DNA of 30,070 nt, from positions 1 through 30,070 of the forward strand of contig JAXGXF010000019.1 of NCBI GenBank assembly GCA_040772885.1, given 5' to 3'. This document shows, one piece after another, positions 6,740 to 14,970 of this stretch. The notes below the pieces were generated by a model. It was given only the letters and a program-made list of their open reading frames with translations. It searched no databases and had not been told where the DNA came from. A program made the position numbers and the translations under genes. The DNA comes from Pullichristensenella sp002068815 (lineage in GTDB: Bacteria > Bacillota > Clostridia > Christensenellales > Aristaeellaceae). How positions within the stretch are numbered: position 1 is the stretch's first letter; each line of letters begins with the position of its first letter.

Positions 6740-7599
6740 GCGGCAGGCGTGGGGGTTGCTCGAGATCGGCCTCGCGACCGCGCTGTTCATGTTTCAGATC
6801 TACGCCGATTTTTCCGGCTGCATGGACATCGTCGCCGGCGCGGCGGAGATGCTCGGCATCGCGCTGCCCATGAACTTTCGCCACCCGTTCTTCGCCCGGA
6901 GCATCCCGGACTTCTGGCGGCGTTGGCACGTCACGCTCGGCGCGTTTTTCAGGGACTACGTGTTCTATCCGCTGTCGGCGTCGCGCGGCATGCTCAGGCT
7001 CGGCCGCGCCGTCAAAAAGCGCCTCGGCTACAGGGCGTCGCGCGGGATCACCGCGTTCGCGGGCCTTCAGTGCGTGTGGTTCTTGATCGGGCTGTGGCAC
7101 GGCCCGTACCTCAAGTACGCGTTCACCGGAATCTACTTTTGCGTCGTGATCGTCGTCACGATGAAGGTGTCGCCCGCCTGCGCGCGCGCTTAGGCGCCTG
7201 CATATAGGCCCCAGGTCGAGGCCGGTCGCGCTGCTTGAGATGCTCCTCCCGTTCCTCCTGGGGAGCGTCTCGCGCGTGTTCTTCCGCGCGGACGACGTCG
7301 GGGCGGCGCTGGGCATGCTGGGGCGCTTTTTCCGCTTCGCGCCCGGGCCGGACAGCTTGCCGCTTCACGCGTTCTTCGAGCTGAGCCGCAAGAACTGGAA
7401 CGGCTTCGCGGGCCTCGCGGGCGTCGCCGTGCTGCTCGCGGTCGAGTGGATTGAGGCGCGCGGCTCGGTGCGCGCGCGGCTGGGGAGGCAAAGCACGCTC
7501 GTTAGGTGGTGCGCGGTGTACGCGTGCCTGCTGGCAATCTATTTGCTCGGCAACTTCGGGGCGGGCGCGGCGACAAACTTCTTCTACGAGAGATTCTAG
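6740..7599 (+). pseudogene. MBOAT (AlgI/DltB-like) O-acyltransferase, 5'-truncated and frameshifted
   Basis: Clear C-terminal half of a membrane-bound O-acyltransferase. ALFMFQIYADFSGCMDI, NFRHPFFARSIPDFWRRWHV, then CVWFLIGLWHGPYLKYAF with the catalytic-type His, are in one frame up to a TAG at 7191-7193. The rest (PFLLGSVSRVFFRADD to the end NFGAGAATNFFYERF) is in the +1 frame and stops at 7597-7599. The N-terminal ~220 residues of a normal ~470-aa enzyme are missing, since coding similarity starts behind the minus-strand promoter at 6739. MBOAT enzymes acylate exported polysaccharides together with an SGNH partner. Remains of such a partner follow at 7985-8673. Non-functional as it stands. 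Confidence 0.8.
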
Positions 7600-7623
7600 C
7601 GGAACAGAGAGGGCCTCGCGCGC

Positions 7624-7984
7624 ATGGCGAAAAAAACGGTACCCCATCTGGGCGATCGCGCTCTCGGGGCTCGCGCTCTGGCAGATCGTCTATGCGCTCG
7701 GGCTGTTCCCGAGGCTTTTGTTCCCGTCGCTCTTGGACATCGGGAAGGCGCTGGTCGACGGCGTCCTCCGAAGGCAGATGCTCGCAGCCGCACTGCACAC
7801 GCTCATACTGATCGGCCGGGGGCTCTTGATCGGCGCCACGATCGCGCTCGCAGGCTAGGTGCTCTCGATGCGCTTCGAGGGGTTCGGCGCGGTCTATCGG
7901 GCGGTCGTCGCGCTGTGCGATCCGCTGCCCGGCATCGCGCTGATGCCGCTGGCGATACTGTGGTTCGGCACCGGCTCGGGCCGG
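7624..7984 (+). pseudogene. SsuC/TauC-like ABC transporter permease fragment (frameshift, amber stop, 3' truncation)
   Basis: After ATGGCG at 7624 there is a run of seven A (7630-7636). Removing one A gives MAKKRYPIWAIALSGLALWQ, a normal start of a NitT/TauT-type permease, and the +1 frame then continues well (GLFPRLLFPSLLDIGKALVDG, TLILIGRGLLIGATIALAG). An in-frame TAG follows at 7856-7858, and the protein-like sequence resumes immediately with VLSMRFEGFGAVYRAVVALC and LPGIALMPLAILWFGTGSG. At about 7984 the similarity ends in the middle of the conserved permease region and SGNH-type sequence begins. Three independent lesions make it a pseudogene. It interrupts what was probably an MBOAT-SGNH gene pair. 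Confidence 0.72.
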
Positions 7985-8673
7985 TCGGCCAATCGCAGGG
8001 GCGCGCCTCGGCGCTCAGGCTCCTCCACCGGATGGAGCCGTCCGCCAACAGGGATCGGTACGCGACCGAGGCGTTTGGCCGACCGCTCTTCACCGCCGAG
8101 CTCGAGGAGGTCGCGAGAAACCAGCCCGGGACCCTCAAAAACCTCGCAGCGCCGCTTCCGCTCGAGCGGCTGCCGGAGCCCGACAAATACCTTCGCTACG
8201 ATCCCGGCGTCGGCAGGTATTTCGACCGGGGCTTCGCCCCGACGCCGAATGTGCTGTCTCCGAACGGCTCCCACGATCCTCCCCCGCTGACGAGGGAACC
8301 GGACCCCGGGGCGCTTGAATGCCTCGACAGGCTCATGCGGCTGTGCGGCGAGAACGGCATACGCGTCATCTGGGTGTCCTCGCCGTATCCGATCGACTCG
8401 CCGATCAAGCAGGGGCATTGCGAAGAGGAGTATCAATTGATCCGGCGGCTCGCGGAACAGTACGGCGTGCCCTATTGGAACTTCAACCTCGCAAAGCGGG
8501 ACGCGCTGCCGCTGGAAATCGCGGATTTTGCGGATTACCGCCACCTGAACCTCGGCGGGGCGAACAAGCTGACCGCGCTCGTCTGCGAGCTGATCGCCGC
8601 CGACCGCGAGGGAAGGGACGCCTCCTTCGCCTTCTGCGCGTCGTTCGCCGAGCGGGCGCAAGCGGAAAATTGA
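7985..8673 (+). pseudogene. C-terminal fragment of an SGNH/AlgX-like MBOAT partner protein
   Basis: An open frame of about 229 codons up to the TGA at 8671-8673, with no start of its own. It contains GALECLDRLMRLCGENGIRVIWVSSP and near the end DFADYRHLNLGGANKLTALV, the DxxHLN block of SGNH-type acetyltransferase partners (AlgX/AlgJ/DltD-like). The N-terminus and signal/anchor are gone: upstream sequence is the ABC permease remnant in a different frame. Together with the MBOAT remnant it points to a lost polysaccharide O-acylation unit. A minor possibility is that the C-terminal piece is still translated, but no ribosome site supports it. Confidence 0.6.
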
Positions 8674-8684
8674 CAAAACCCGGC

Positions 8685-8713
8685 TTGCCGCGCGCGCCGC
8701 GCCGTGGTATACT
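8685..8713 (+). promoter_or_regulatory. SigA-type promoter of the YczE-like gene
   Basis: TTGCCG (8685-8690), 17-base GC-only-rich spacer, TATACT (8708-8713). The predicted start leaves about 37 bases before the GTG at 8757. Just upstream at 8672 lies ACAAAACCCGGCTTGC, similar to the palindrome in the LysE-gene promoter. Confidence 0.6.
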
Positions 8714-8756
8714 GTTGGGCGTTCCGGTTGAAAAAAGGCACGAAAGGGCTCGAACA

Positions 8757-9416
8757 GTGGACAGATCGCGCGCAACCATCTTTCTGCAACTCCTGAAGAC
8801 GACCTTTGGGCTCGCCGTATTCGCGTTCGGGGTGCGGCTGACGATCTCCGCGAACATAGGGCTCGCGCCGTGGGATTCGTTCAGCATGGGCATCTCCTAC
8901 CACACGCCGCTGAGCTACGGCACGGCGAGCATCGCCGTGAGCCTCGTCATCGTCGCGGTCGACCTCCTGATGCGGGAGAAGATCGGCTACGGGACGATAC
9001 TCGACGCGTTCCTCGTCGGACTGTTCGTCGACCTCTACACGGCCCTGAAAATCGTCCCGGAGCAGTCGAACATCTGGGTCGGCGTCGCTGTCATGGTTGC
9101 GGGGCTGTTCCTGATGAGCCTCGGGCAGTATTTCTACATGTCCGCTGGGCAGTGCTGCGGCCCGCGCGACGCGTTTCTCGTCGGGCTCGGGAGGCGCCTG
9201 CCGAAGGTCCCGATCGGCGCGGTCAACACGGCGATATTGCTCGTCGTCGTGTCGGGCGGATGGGCGATGGGCGCGCCGATCGGCATCGGGACCGTCGTCG
9301 CGACGTTCGGGATCGGCGTGACGATGCAGATCGTGTTCCGCCTGCTCCGGTTCGAGCCGCGCAGCGTCGACCACCGGAGCCTCTTTGAGACGACGAGGGC
9401 GTTCGTACAGGGTTGA
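8757..9416 (+). CDS. YczE/YyaS/YitT-type integral membrane protein
   Basis: 219 aa with five or six hydrophobic helices. Features of the YczE family are GVRLTISANIGLAPWDSFSMGI near 22-43, MREKIGYGTILDAFLVGLFVDL near 74-95, SLGQYFYMSAGQCCGPRDAFLVGL near 120-143, and a C-terminal GIGTVVATFGIG. The function of the family is not established (YczE is linked to lipopeptide production in Bacillus). The GTG start is chosen because AAAGGG lies about nine bases upstream, the promoter is correctly spaced, and the protein then has family length; the frame is open further upstream only through the SGNH remnant. It is monocistronic and followed by a strong hairpin. Confidence 0.85.
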   Translation: MDRSRATIFLQLLKTTFGLAVFAFGVRLTISANIGLAPWDSFSMGISYHTPLSYGTASIAVSLVIVAVDLLMREKIGYGTILDAFLVGLFVDLYTALKIVPEQSNIWVGVAVMVAGLFLMSLGQYFYMSAGQCCGPRDAFLVGLGRRLPKVPIGAVNTAILLVVVSGGWAMGAPIGIGTVVATFGIGVTMQIVFRLLRFEPRSVDHRSLFETTRAFVQG

Positions 9417-9430
9417 TTTGAAGATATGAT

Positions 9431-9458
9431 AAGGCGCCGTCCGAAAGGGCGGCGCCTT
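9431..9458. terminator. Bidirectional terminator hairpin between YczE-like gene and splB
   Basis: 12-bp stem (AAGGCGCCGTCC/GGGCGGCGCCTT, one G-T pair) with a GAAA tetraloop, lying exactly between two convergent stop codons (9416 and 9465). U-tracts are short on both sides, but position and strength fit a shared terminator. Confidence 0.7.
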
Positions 9459-9464
9459 TGCCGT

Positions 9465-10466
9465 CTATACGACGTAGAGTACCGGCATGTCCGGGAGCTT
9501 TTCTTCGAGCCTCTGCCGGAGAAACGCCTCGGCCTCCGAGCGCAGCCGCGCCGTGTAGCAGTACTTGCCCCTGCCGCGGCCGACCATCTGCGCCCGGTCG
9601 AACAGCGGAACCGCGCCGGGGAAGGCCTCCCTGTTGATCGCGCCCTGGACGAAGCTGTAGGTCATGAAGATGATTTCGAGAAAGCCGCCCTCGCGGACGC
9701 GGGCGCTCAATTGGTCGGCGAGGGAGTCGATCAGTTCGCCGTACTGCCGCCTCCAGTCCGGGAGCAAAATGACGGGCGCGATCAACAGGCCGACCGGGTA
9801 CCCCGCGTCGGCGACCGCGTTCAGCGCGCGGATGCGGAAGTCGAGCGGCGAGGTGCCGATCTCGACGCGGCGGACGATCTCCTCCGGGTTCACGCTCATC
9901 CGGACGATGACCCTGCGCCGGTGGTCGAGGGAGAGCAGCGGGTCCACCATGTCGAACTTCGTCGGAAACGTCAGCCTGCCGAGGCCGCGCCTCGCGAATT
10001 GCTCTACGGTCCAGGCGAGGTTGCCGGTGATCTCGTTTTCGAGCACGAGGTCGCTGTTGCTGCCGATCTCGTATGTGCACGCGCCCCGCGCCCCGGCGTC
10101 GGATTTCAACAGCTTTTCCATCATCTGCTCGCGGTTGACGAACAGCCTGAGGTACGCGCACTTGTTGTAGTTGCAGACGAGGTAGCAATACAGGCACATC
10201 GCCCGGCAGCCGGACGACGTGTAGGGCACGAGCCAGTCGGACACCTTGCGGTTCGGGACGTAGCGGTGCGTCTTTCGGACGCCTATGATCAGATGCCGCT
10301 TCAGCCCCGGGAAATCCCGGTTTTCGGCGGCGCAGAATTCGGGGATGCTGTTGTGACTTTCGATCTCGAACCACGGCAGGCGCGCGTATTTCTCCCGCAG
10401 CGACCTTCCCAGCGGGTATTCGAGCGCGCCCGGCTCGCAGTAGACGGCGTCAAAATCGAGGTTCAT
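9465..10466 (-). CDS. splB: Spore photoproduct lyase family radical SAM protein
   Basis: 333 aa, close to the 342 aa of Bacillus SplB. This radical SAM enzyme reverses the UV-induced spore photoproduct thymine dimer during germination. The [4Fe-4S]/SAM motif is C87-x3-C91-x2-C94 (GCRAMCLYCYL), and Cys130 in GACTYEIGSNSD matches the hydrogen-donor Cys of SPL. VNREQMMEKLL and FPTKFDMVDPLL are further family blocks. Two extra cysteines (C98, C103) follow the cluster. The ATG at 10466 gives family length; the ribosome site is weak. It lies 26 bases downstream of a response-regulator remnant in the same direction and ends at the shared hairpin. Presence suggests a spore-forming lineage. Confidence 0.9.
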   Translation of the reverse strand: MNLDFDAVYCEPGALEYPLGRSLREKYARLPWFEIESHNSIPEFCAAENRDFPGLKRHLIIGVRKTHRYVPNRKVSDWLVPYTSSGCRAMCLYCYLVCNYNKCAYLRLFVNREQMMEKLLKSDAGARGACTYEIGSNSDLVLENEITGNLAWTVEQFARRGLGRLTFPTKFDMVDPLLSLDHRRRVIVRMSVNPEEIVRRVEIGTSPLDFRIRALNAVADAGYPVGLLIAPVILLPDWRRQYGELIDSLADQLSARVREGGFLEIIFMTYSFVQGAINREAFPGAVPLFDRAQMVGRGRGKYCYTARLRSEAEAFLRQRLEEKLPDMPVLYVV

Positions 10467-10492
10467 GGATGTAGCATGTCCGGAATCGGGCG

Positions 10493-10912
10493 CTACATGA
10501 TTCGCAGCATCTCGCCCTTCGGGGCTCGCTTCCGGTCGAGCATCGCGTTTGTCTCCTCGGCCCAGCTGTATTCGATCAGGTACGAGCCCGCGTAGGCGTG
10601 CGCCTTTTTCGAGTTTACGGAGATGAAGTCGTAGTAGTCGCACTCGACGTTTTCGACGACAACGCGCCGGTTTCCGCGGATGACCTCGACGATGCCGTCG
10701 ATGCCGCTCGAATCGAGGATCGACTTCAGACGCATCGCGATCTTCCGGTAGCGGGCGAGCGTCGTGTTGTTGATGCTCTCGTTCTCCCAGAGGATCGAGA
10801 TCGCCTCGGCGGCCGTCACGAAGCCGCCCGTGTCCGACGGGGGCGCGAGGATGCGGTCGTCCCCGGCGGCGGCCGATCCTCCGGCGGGATTGGCGGGGCT
10901 GGAGCTTTTCAA
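10493..10912 (-). pseudogene. Response-regulator C-terminal effector fragment
   Basis: 139 codons from an ATG at 10912. Residues 31-128 resemble the winged-helix/transcriptional-activator tail of clostridial response regulators: AAEAISILWENES, a YRKIAMRLKSILDSSG helix, GNRRVVVENVECDYYDF, and GSYLIEYSWAEET close to the end. The receiver domain expected before it is missing; the first 30 residues are low-complexity Gly/Ala/Pro sequence that is antisense to the beginning of the vWA gene. It therefore seems to be a deletion remnant. It lies 26 bases upstream of splB. A short DNA-binding protein cannot be excluded. Confidence 0.6.
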
Positions 10913-13202
10913 AACCGCGGCTCGGGACGGGGACGGCTACAAGATTCGCCTCGAGGCCTATACGACGGGCAAGGTGGAGATCGTGACGGAGGCGGTCCCC
11001 GCGGACATCGTGCTCGTGCTCGACCAGTCGGGCTCGATGCGGGAGGATTTTCCCGGAAAGTCGAGCCGCCGGGCCGCGCTGAAGGACGCGGTGAAGGAGT
11101 TCATCAACGAGGTAAACGACCGGTACAAGGCGCCGGACGCCGGGCACCGCATCTCGATCGTCGTCTTTGATTCGAGCGCAAAGGTGTTGAGCGGCTGGAA
11201 ATACGTCGATACGGCGGGGAAGAACGCGCTGCTGAGCGCCGTCAACGGCTTGAGCGACCGGCCCGACGGCTCGACGAACGTCGCCGCGGGCATGGTTCGG
11301 GCGGAGACGCTGATGGGCGATGGCTACAACAGTCCGGGCGGGAACCGGCACAAGGTCGTCGTGGTGTTTACCGACGGGGTGCCGACGACGCAGACGGACT
11401 TCAACACGACGGTCGCGGACAACGCGATCAAGTCGTCCAGGCGGCTGAAGGGCTCGGGCGTGACCGTGTACACCGTCGGCATTTTCTCCGGGGCGAACCC
11501 CGCGCAGCTTTGCGGAGGCGGGGGTGGCTGCGAGGTTGGGTACCCCTGGGGCGGATGGGGGACGAGCGCGACGCCCCCGGCGGGAAACCGCTTTCTCAAC
11601 TACCTGTCGTCGAACTTCAAGGAGGCCGGAAGCGTGGGCCTTTCGAGGCAGGAATGGGAGTTTTTCGGATTCGGCTATGAACGGTATACGGTCCAATCGA
11701 ACGCCTCCGGCTCGACGACGGACGGCTACTACCTCACCGCAGGCAATTCGAACGCGCTGGACGAGGTGTTCCGGACCATCAGCCGGCGGGTCGAGACGAA
11801 GTTCGCCAACCTCGACGACAAGGCCGTGTTGAAGGATTTCGTCTCCCCGTACTTCACATTGCCGGGCAGGGCCGGGGTGCTCGCGTTTGCCGCGGCCTAC
11901 GACGGAGCGAATTTCGGGGACCTCCGGCCCGCGCCGGAGATCGAGATCGGCGTCGAGGGCGGCGTTCTCATCGCGACCGGCTTCAACTTCAACGACAACT
12001 TCATCACGGGCACGGCGAAGGGGAACGGGACATACGGCAATAAGCTCGTGATCGAGTTCGTCGTGCGGGTCCGGGAGGGTTTCCTCGGCGGAAATCAGGC
12101 GCCGACGAATGAGAACACCTCCGGCCTGTATGTCAAGGCGGAGGGTCGGGAGAATTTTGAGGAGGCGTTCCCCGAGCCGACGGTCGATGTGCCGATCCCC
12201 GAAATCGAGGTCGCGGCGCCGGACAAGAACATCTATCTGCTGGGCGTCGTCTCGGAGGCCGACCTCCTCAAGGGCGCGACGGCGAAGACCGACGGCGTCA
12301 CGATCAAAATGGGCGTGGAGGGCTTCGGCATCGCGGATTGGCAGCGCGCGTTTGTGGAGATAAGGCATTCGTTCGCGCCGGTTCCGAACCCGCTGCTCGG
12401 CGTGACGGAGGACGGCGACTACGCGCTGACGGTGAAAATCGAGCCGATATACGGCGGCCCGTATGGGGTCGCGGACGGCTCCGACGGCATGAAGCTCAAC
12501 GCATTCATGCCCGAGCTGGCCTTTCGGGACGGCGAGGTCGATTACCTCGCCTCCGCCCCCACTTGGGGCGAATACGAATTGAACAACAGGGTTCCGGGCG
12601 TCGCGTGGAAGCACGGCGAGACAAAGAGCACCGACGCGGGAATCTCGATGATCGGGGAGGAGCCGGAGCTCATCCTGACCTACGCGCCGGCGGACGGCGT
12701 GACGGACGGCGCCGTCGCCGCGGTAGCGGTCGTGCCGGTCGAGGCGGGCGTCGGACTCGGCGGGGTGGATGTTTCGGACCATGCGGCGTTTGTCCATGCG
12801 GCCTGTGAACCGCCGTGCCCGGAGTGGACGGGAAGCATGGGGGAGACCCGGTTCCTGCTGCACGTCGCCACCGGCTCGCTGACGATCTCGAAGAGCGGCT
12901 GGGAGGCGATCGACGAGCACCAGAGCTTCCTGTTCCGCGTCCGGGGCACGCTCGCCCATCCGGGGGCGATCGATGTGACGGTTGCGATCGAGGGGGACGG
13001 CTCCGTCACGATCGCCGGCCTGCCGGCGGGGACGTATCGGATGACCGAGATTGCCGGCTGGTCGTGGAGATACGGCCCGGACGGCGCCGCCAGGGAGGCG
13101 ACGGTCTCCTCCGGCGAAACCGCCGCGGTCTCCTTTGTCAACGAGCGGGTCAGGGACAAGTGGCTCAGCGGCGACTGCCGCGCGCAGAGCATCTTCGAAT
13201 AG
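10851..13202 (+). CDS. vWA-domain SpaA/Cna-like surface protein, lacking its 5' end
   Basis: 783 aa from the ATG at 10851. Family similarity starts around residue 20 (FKTAARDGDGYKIRLEAYTT). The von Willebrand A domain covers about 50-330 with a complete MIDAS: DQSGSM from Asp58, the Thr in GSTNVAAG and the Asp in VVFTDGVPTT. Beta-rich modules follow, and the C-terminal block (SLTISKSGWEAI, GSVTIAGLPAGTYRMTE, DKWLSGDC) is typical of clostridial SpaA-like pilus or adhesin proteins. Such proteins normally start with a signal peptide. None is present here, and the region before residue 20 is antisense to the response-regulator remnant, so the 5' end has been lost although the rest is free of stops. 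It is followed by a sortase-anchored companion gene. Probably non-functional for export; recent truncation is inferred. Confidence 0.65.
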   Translation: MRSSPAAADPPAGLAGLELFKTAARDGDGYKIRLEAYTTGKVEIVTEAVPADIVLVLDQSGSMREDFPGKSSRRAALKDAVKEFINEVNDRYKAPDAGHRISIVVFDSSAKVLSGWKYVDTAGKNALLSAVNGLSDRPDGSTNVAAGMVRAETLMGDGYNSPGGNRHKVVVVFTDGVPTTQTDFNTTVADNAIKSSRRLKGSGVTVYTVGIFSGANPAQLCGGGGGCEVGYPWGGWGTSATPPAGNRFLNYLSSNFKEAGSVGLSRQEWEFFGFGYERYTVQSNASGSTTDGYYLTAGNSNALDEVFRTISRRVETKFANLDDKAVLKDFVSPYFTLPGRAGVLAFAAAYDGANFGDLRPAPEIEIGVEGGVLIATGFNFNDNFITGTAKGNGTYGNKLVIEFVVRVREGFLGGNQAPTNENTSGLYVKAEGRENFEEAFPEPTVDVPIPEIEVAAPDKNIYLLGVVSEADLLKGATAKTDGVTIKMGVEGFGIADWQRAFVEIRHSFAPVPNPLLGVTEDGDYALTVKIEPIYGGPYGVADGSDGMKLNAFMPELAFRDGEVDYLASAPTWGEYELNNRVPGVAWKHGETKSTDAGISMIGEEPELILTYAPADGVTDGAVAAVAVVPVEAGVGLGGVDVSDHAAFVHAACEPPCPEWTGSMGETRFLLHVATGSLTISKSGWEAIDEHQSFLFRVRGTLAHPGAIDVTVAIEGDGSVTIAGLPAGTYRMTEIAGWSWRYGPDGAAREATVSSGETAAVSFVNERVRDKWLSGDCRAQSIFE

Positions 13203-13221
13203 CGGCGGAAGGGGTGCTGGA

Positions 13222-13894
13222 ATGAGACGGGGAGCTCTCGGAACCCGCCTCGGCCTTCTGGCCGCACTGGTTCTCGCGCTGGGCATGGCGAACGCGCTCG
13301 CAGCCTCTGTGTGCTACGAGGGCGGCGCGGAGAAGTTCGTCTTTGTGCCCGGGGGCGGCGACCTGTTCGCCGGGTTCAAGGACGTGCTGCCCGGACGTCG
13401 CCCAACAGGACATTCGCGTCAAAAACGAGTCCGGCAAGCAGGTCCGGCTGTATCTGCGCGCGGGCCCGGTCGATGCTGCGGACAGGGGGTTTTTGAGCAA
13501 GCTGCGGCTCTCGGTCGCGTCGGCGTCGGGCGCGCTGTTCGACGCGCAGGCGGACGAACTGGGCGGGCTCGGCGCGAACCGGCTGCTGGGCACGTTCAAG
13601 GACGACGGCGGCACGAATCTGACGGTGACGCTCTCGGTGCCCGCCGAGCTCGGGAACGAGTATATGGCGCGCGCGGGCGCGATCCCGTGGGTGTTCGTCG
13701 CCGAGGAGATCGAGGACGAGGTTACGCCGGATACCGGCGACCGGTTCATGCTGCCGTTCCGGGTCGGAGCGGCAGTGCTGCTTCCTGGCGGCGCCGCGTG
13801 GGACGGCGAACAGCTCGTCCCCGCAAGGCGGGCGGAGAAATCCGCCGCCCGAGAACCCCGCCGCCGCGGACGGGAGATCAGGGCGTTCCAATAG
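13222..13894 (+). pseudogene. Sortase-anchored surface protein, disrupted by a frameshift
   Basis: The ATG at 13222 follows AAGGGG. It encodes a signal peptide (RLGLLAALVLALGMANALAA) and then EKFVFVPGGGDLFAGFKDVLPG. At about 13395 the frame breaks: restoring two bases (CCCGG[CG]ACGTC) gives continuous protein LPGDVAQQDIRVKNESGKQV, which runs on as an immunoglobulin-like domain (LFDAQADELGGLG, LTVTLSVPAEL, WVFVAEEIED) to a TPDTGD sortase-type signal, a hydrophobic stretch and Arg/Lys residues near 13740-13840. Clostridial vWA/SpaA genes are commonly followed by exactly this kind of small anchored protein. The 3' end overlaps the convergent AEC gene by 17 bases, and the true stop may also have been shifted. 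Read as a pseudogene or a sequencing deletion. Confidence 0.65.
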
Positions 13895-14801
13895 CGGCCA
13901 GCGCCGCGAAGCCCGCGATCGCGACGAGCGTCGAGACCGAAAGCGCGGACGAGACATACGCGCGCTGGTCTTTGTCGTCGGCGAATACCGGCAGCACGAA
14001 CGGCGGCGGCAAAATGAACATCACCGCGATCGCGCCGGTCAGCGCCGGCTCATAGCCGAACAGCGCGGCCGCGAGCGCAATCGTCGCGCCCATCAGCGGC
14101 AGCATGATCGCGAGCCGCACCGCGACGACCTTCATCGTCTCCCCCCAGCGCACGTCCTTCAGCACGAGGTCGTAGCCGATGGACAGCAGAATCAATGCGC
14201 TCGTCGGCGCGGCGACGAATTTGACGCACGCGTCGAATATGCCGCTCACGCCGCTCGGGATCAGCGCGCGGTAGAGCCCGGTCGCGCCGAGCAGCACGCC
14301 GAAAAGGATCGCGAGTATGATCGGCGAGGCGATCATGTCGCGCGCGATCGCGCCGCGCGAACCGTCCGCGGACAAGAGCGCCTTGTACACCGTGAACACG
14401 AACAGCACCTGCCCGAGGTCGACCAGCGCGAAGTTCGCCGCCTGATTCGCGCCGTACAGCATCGCGTACAGCGTGTAGCCGAGCATGCCCGCCTCGAAGC
14501 CCGTCGTCAGAAACGGCACGAACCGCGAGGGGATGCGGAGCGCCCTCCGCGCGACCCCGCCGAGCGCCCAGCCCGCGAGGCACACCGCGAACATGATCAG
14601 CGGCAGGGCGATGCTCCGCAGGCTGTAGTCCGCCGAGGCGAACGCGTTCAGAAGCACCGCCGGCAGCGCGATGTCGACCGCGACGCCCTTGAGCGCGTTC
14701 ACGCCCTCGCGCGTCAGCTTTTTCCGGCTCAGCATGCCGATGCCGAGCACCGCGACCACGGGAAGCACCGTCTGGAGAACTCCGATCAATCGCCCAAGCA
14801 T
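13878..14801 (-). CDS. AEC-family (auxin efflux carrier-like) transporter
   Basis: 307 aa with about ten hydrophobic helices in two five-helix halves. The N-terminal half has LIGVLQTVLPVVAVLGIGML, and DIALPAVLLNAFASADY near 55 is the half-helix break typical of AEC permeases. The C-terminal half ends GAIAVMFILPPPFVLPVFAD. In bacteria the family exports or exchanges malate, other dicarboxylates or small organic acids; the substrate here is unknown. The ATG at 14801 is preferred over one at 14837 because AAAGGAGGG lies just upstream and the 14837 codon overlaps the -10 region. Its own promoter is at 14828-14856. It overlaps the disrupted surface-protein gene tail-to-tail. Confidence 0.87.
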   Translation of the reverse strand: MLGRLIGVLQTVLPVVAVLGIGMLSRKKLTREGVNALKGVAVDIALPAVLLNAFASADYSLRSIALPLIMFAVCLAGWALGGVARRALRIPSRFVPFLTTGFEAGMLGYTLYAMLYGANQAANFALVDLGQVLFVFTVYKALLSADGSRGAIARDMIASPIILAILFGVLLGATGLYRALIPSGVSGIFDACVKFVAAPTSALILLSIGYDLVLKDVRWGETMKVVAVRLAIMLPLMGATIALAAALFGYEPALTGAIAVMFILPPPFVLPVFADDKDQRAYVSSALSVSTLVAIAGFAALAAIGTP

Positions 14802-14827
14802 GCAGTTCCCTCCTTTATGCTGCAACA

Positions 14828-14856
14828 AATATAGCACATCCGCGCCCGGTTTTCAA
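14828..14856 (-). promoter_or_regulatory. SigA-type promoter of the AEC transporter gene
   Basis: On the minus strand TTGAAA (14856-14851), 17-base spacer, TATATT (14833-14828). The leader is about 20 bases and contains AAAGGAGGG. Confidence 0.7.
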
Positions 14857-14970
14857 TTTTCCCGATGTAAAGCCCGCGGCCGGTTCCCCCGCGGGGGGAG
14901 GCTTTTGCTTCTTATTCCACGATGTTTCATATATTTGTGCCGTACCGCATAAAATCAAACATATGGGCAA

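Noticed and set aside
7856..7858. TAG inside the permease remnant as evidence for amber recoding
   Set aside because: Many intact genes in the window end with TAG (for example 5070, 5069, 18557, 19986), and the same fragment has a frameshift and a truncation, so simple decay explains it.
6280..8680. Mobile element or genomic island as the cause of the fragments
   Set aside because: No transposase, integrase, terminal repeat, target duplication or tRNA is visible, and composition resembles the flanks. Deletion decay or an assembly chimera fits better.
9465..13286. Minus-strand open frame of about 1270 codons
   Set aside because: Only its last 334 codons (9465-10466) are a real gene, splB. 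The rest is antisense to the vWA gene and has Arg/Pro/Asp-rich low-complexity translation typical of shadow frames in high-GC DNA.
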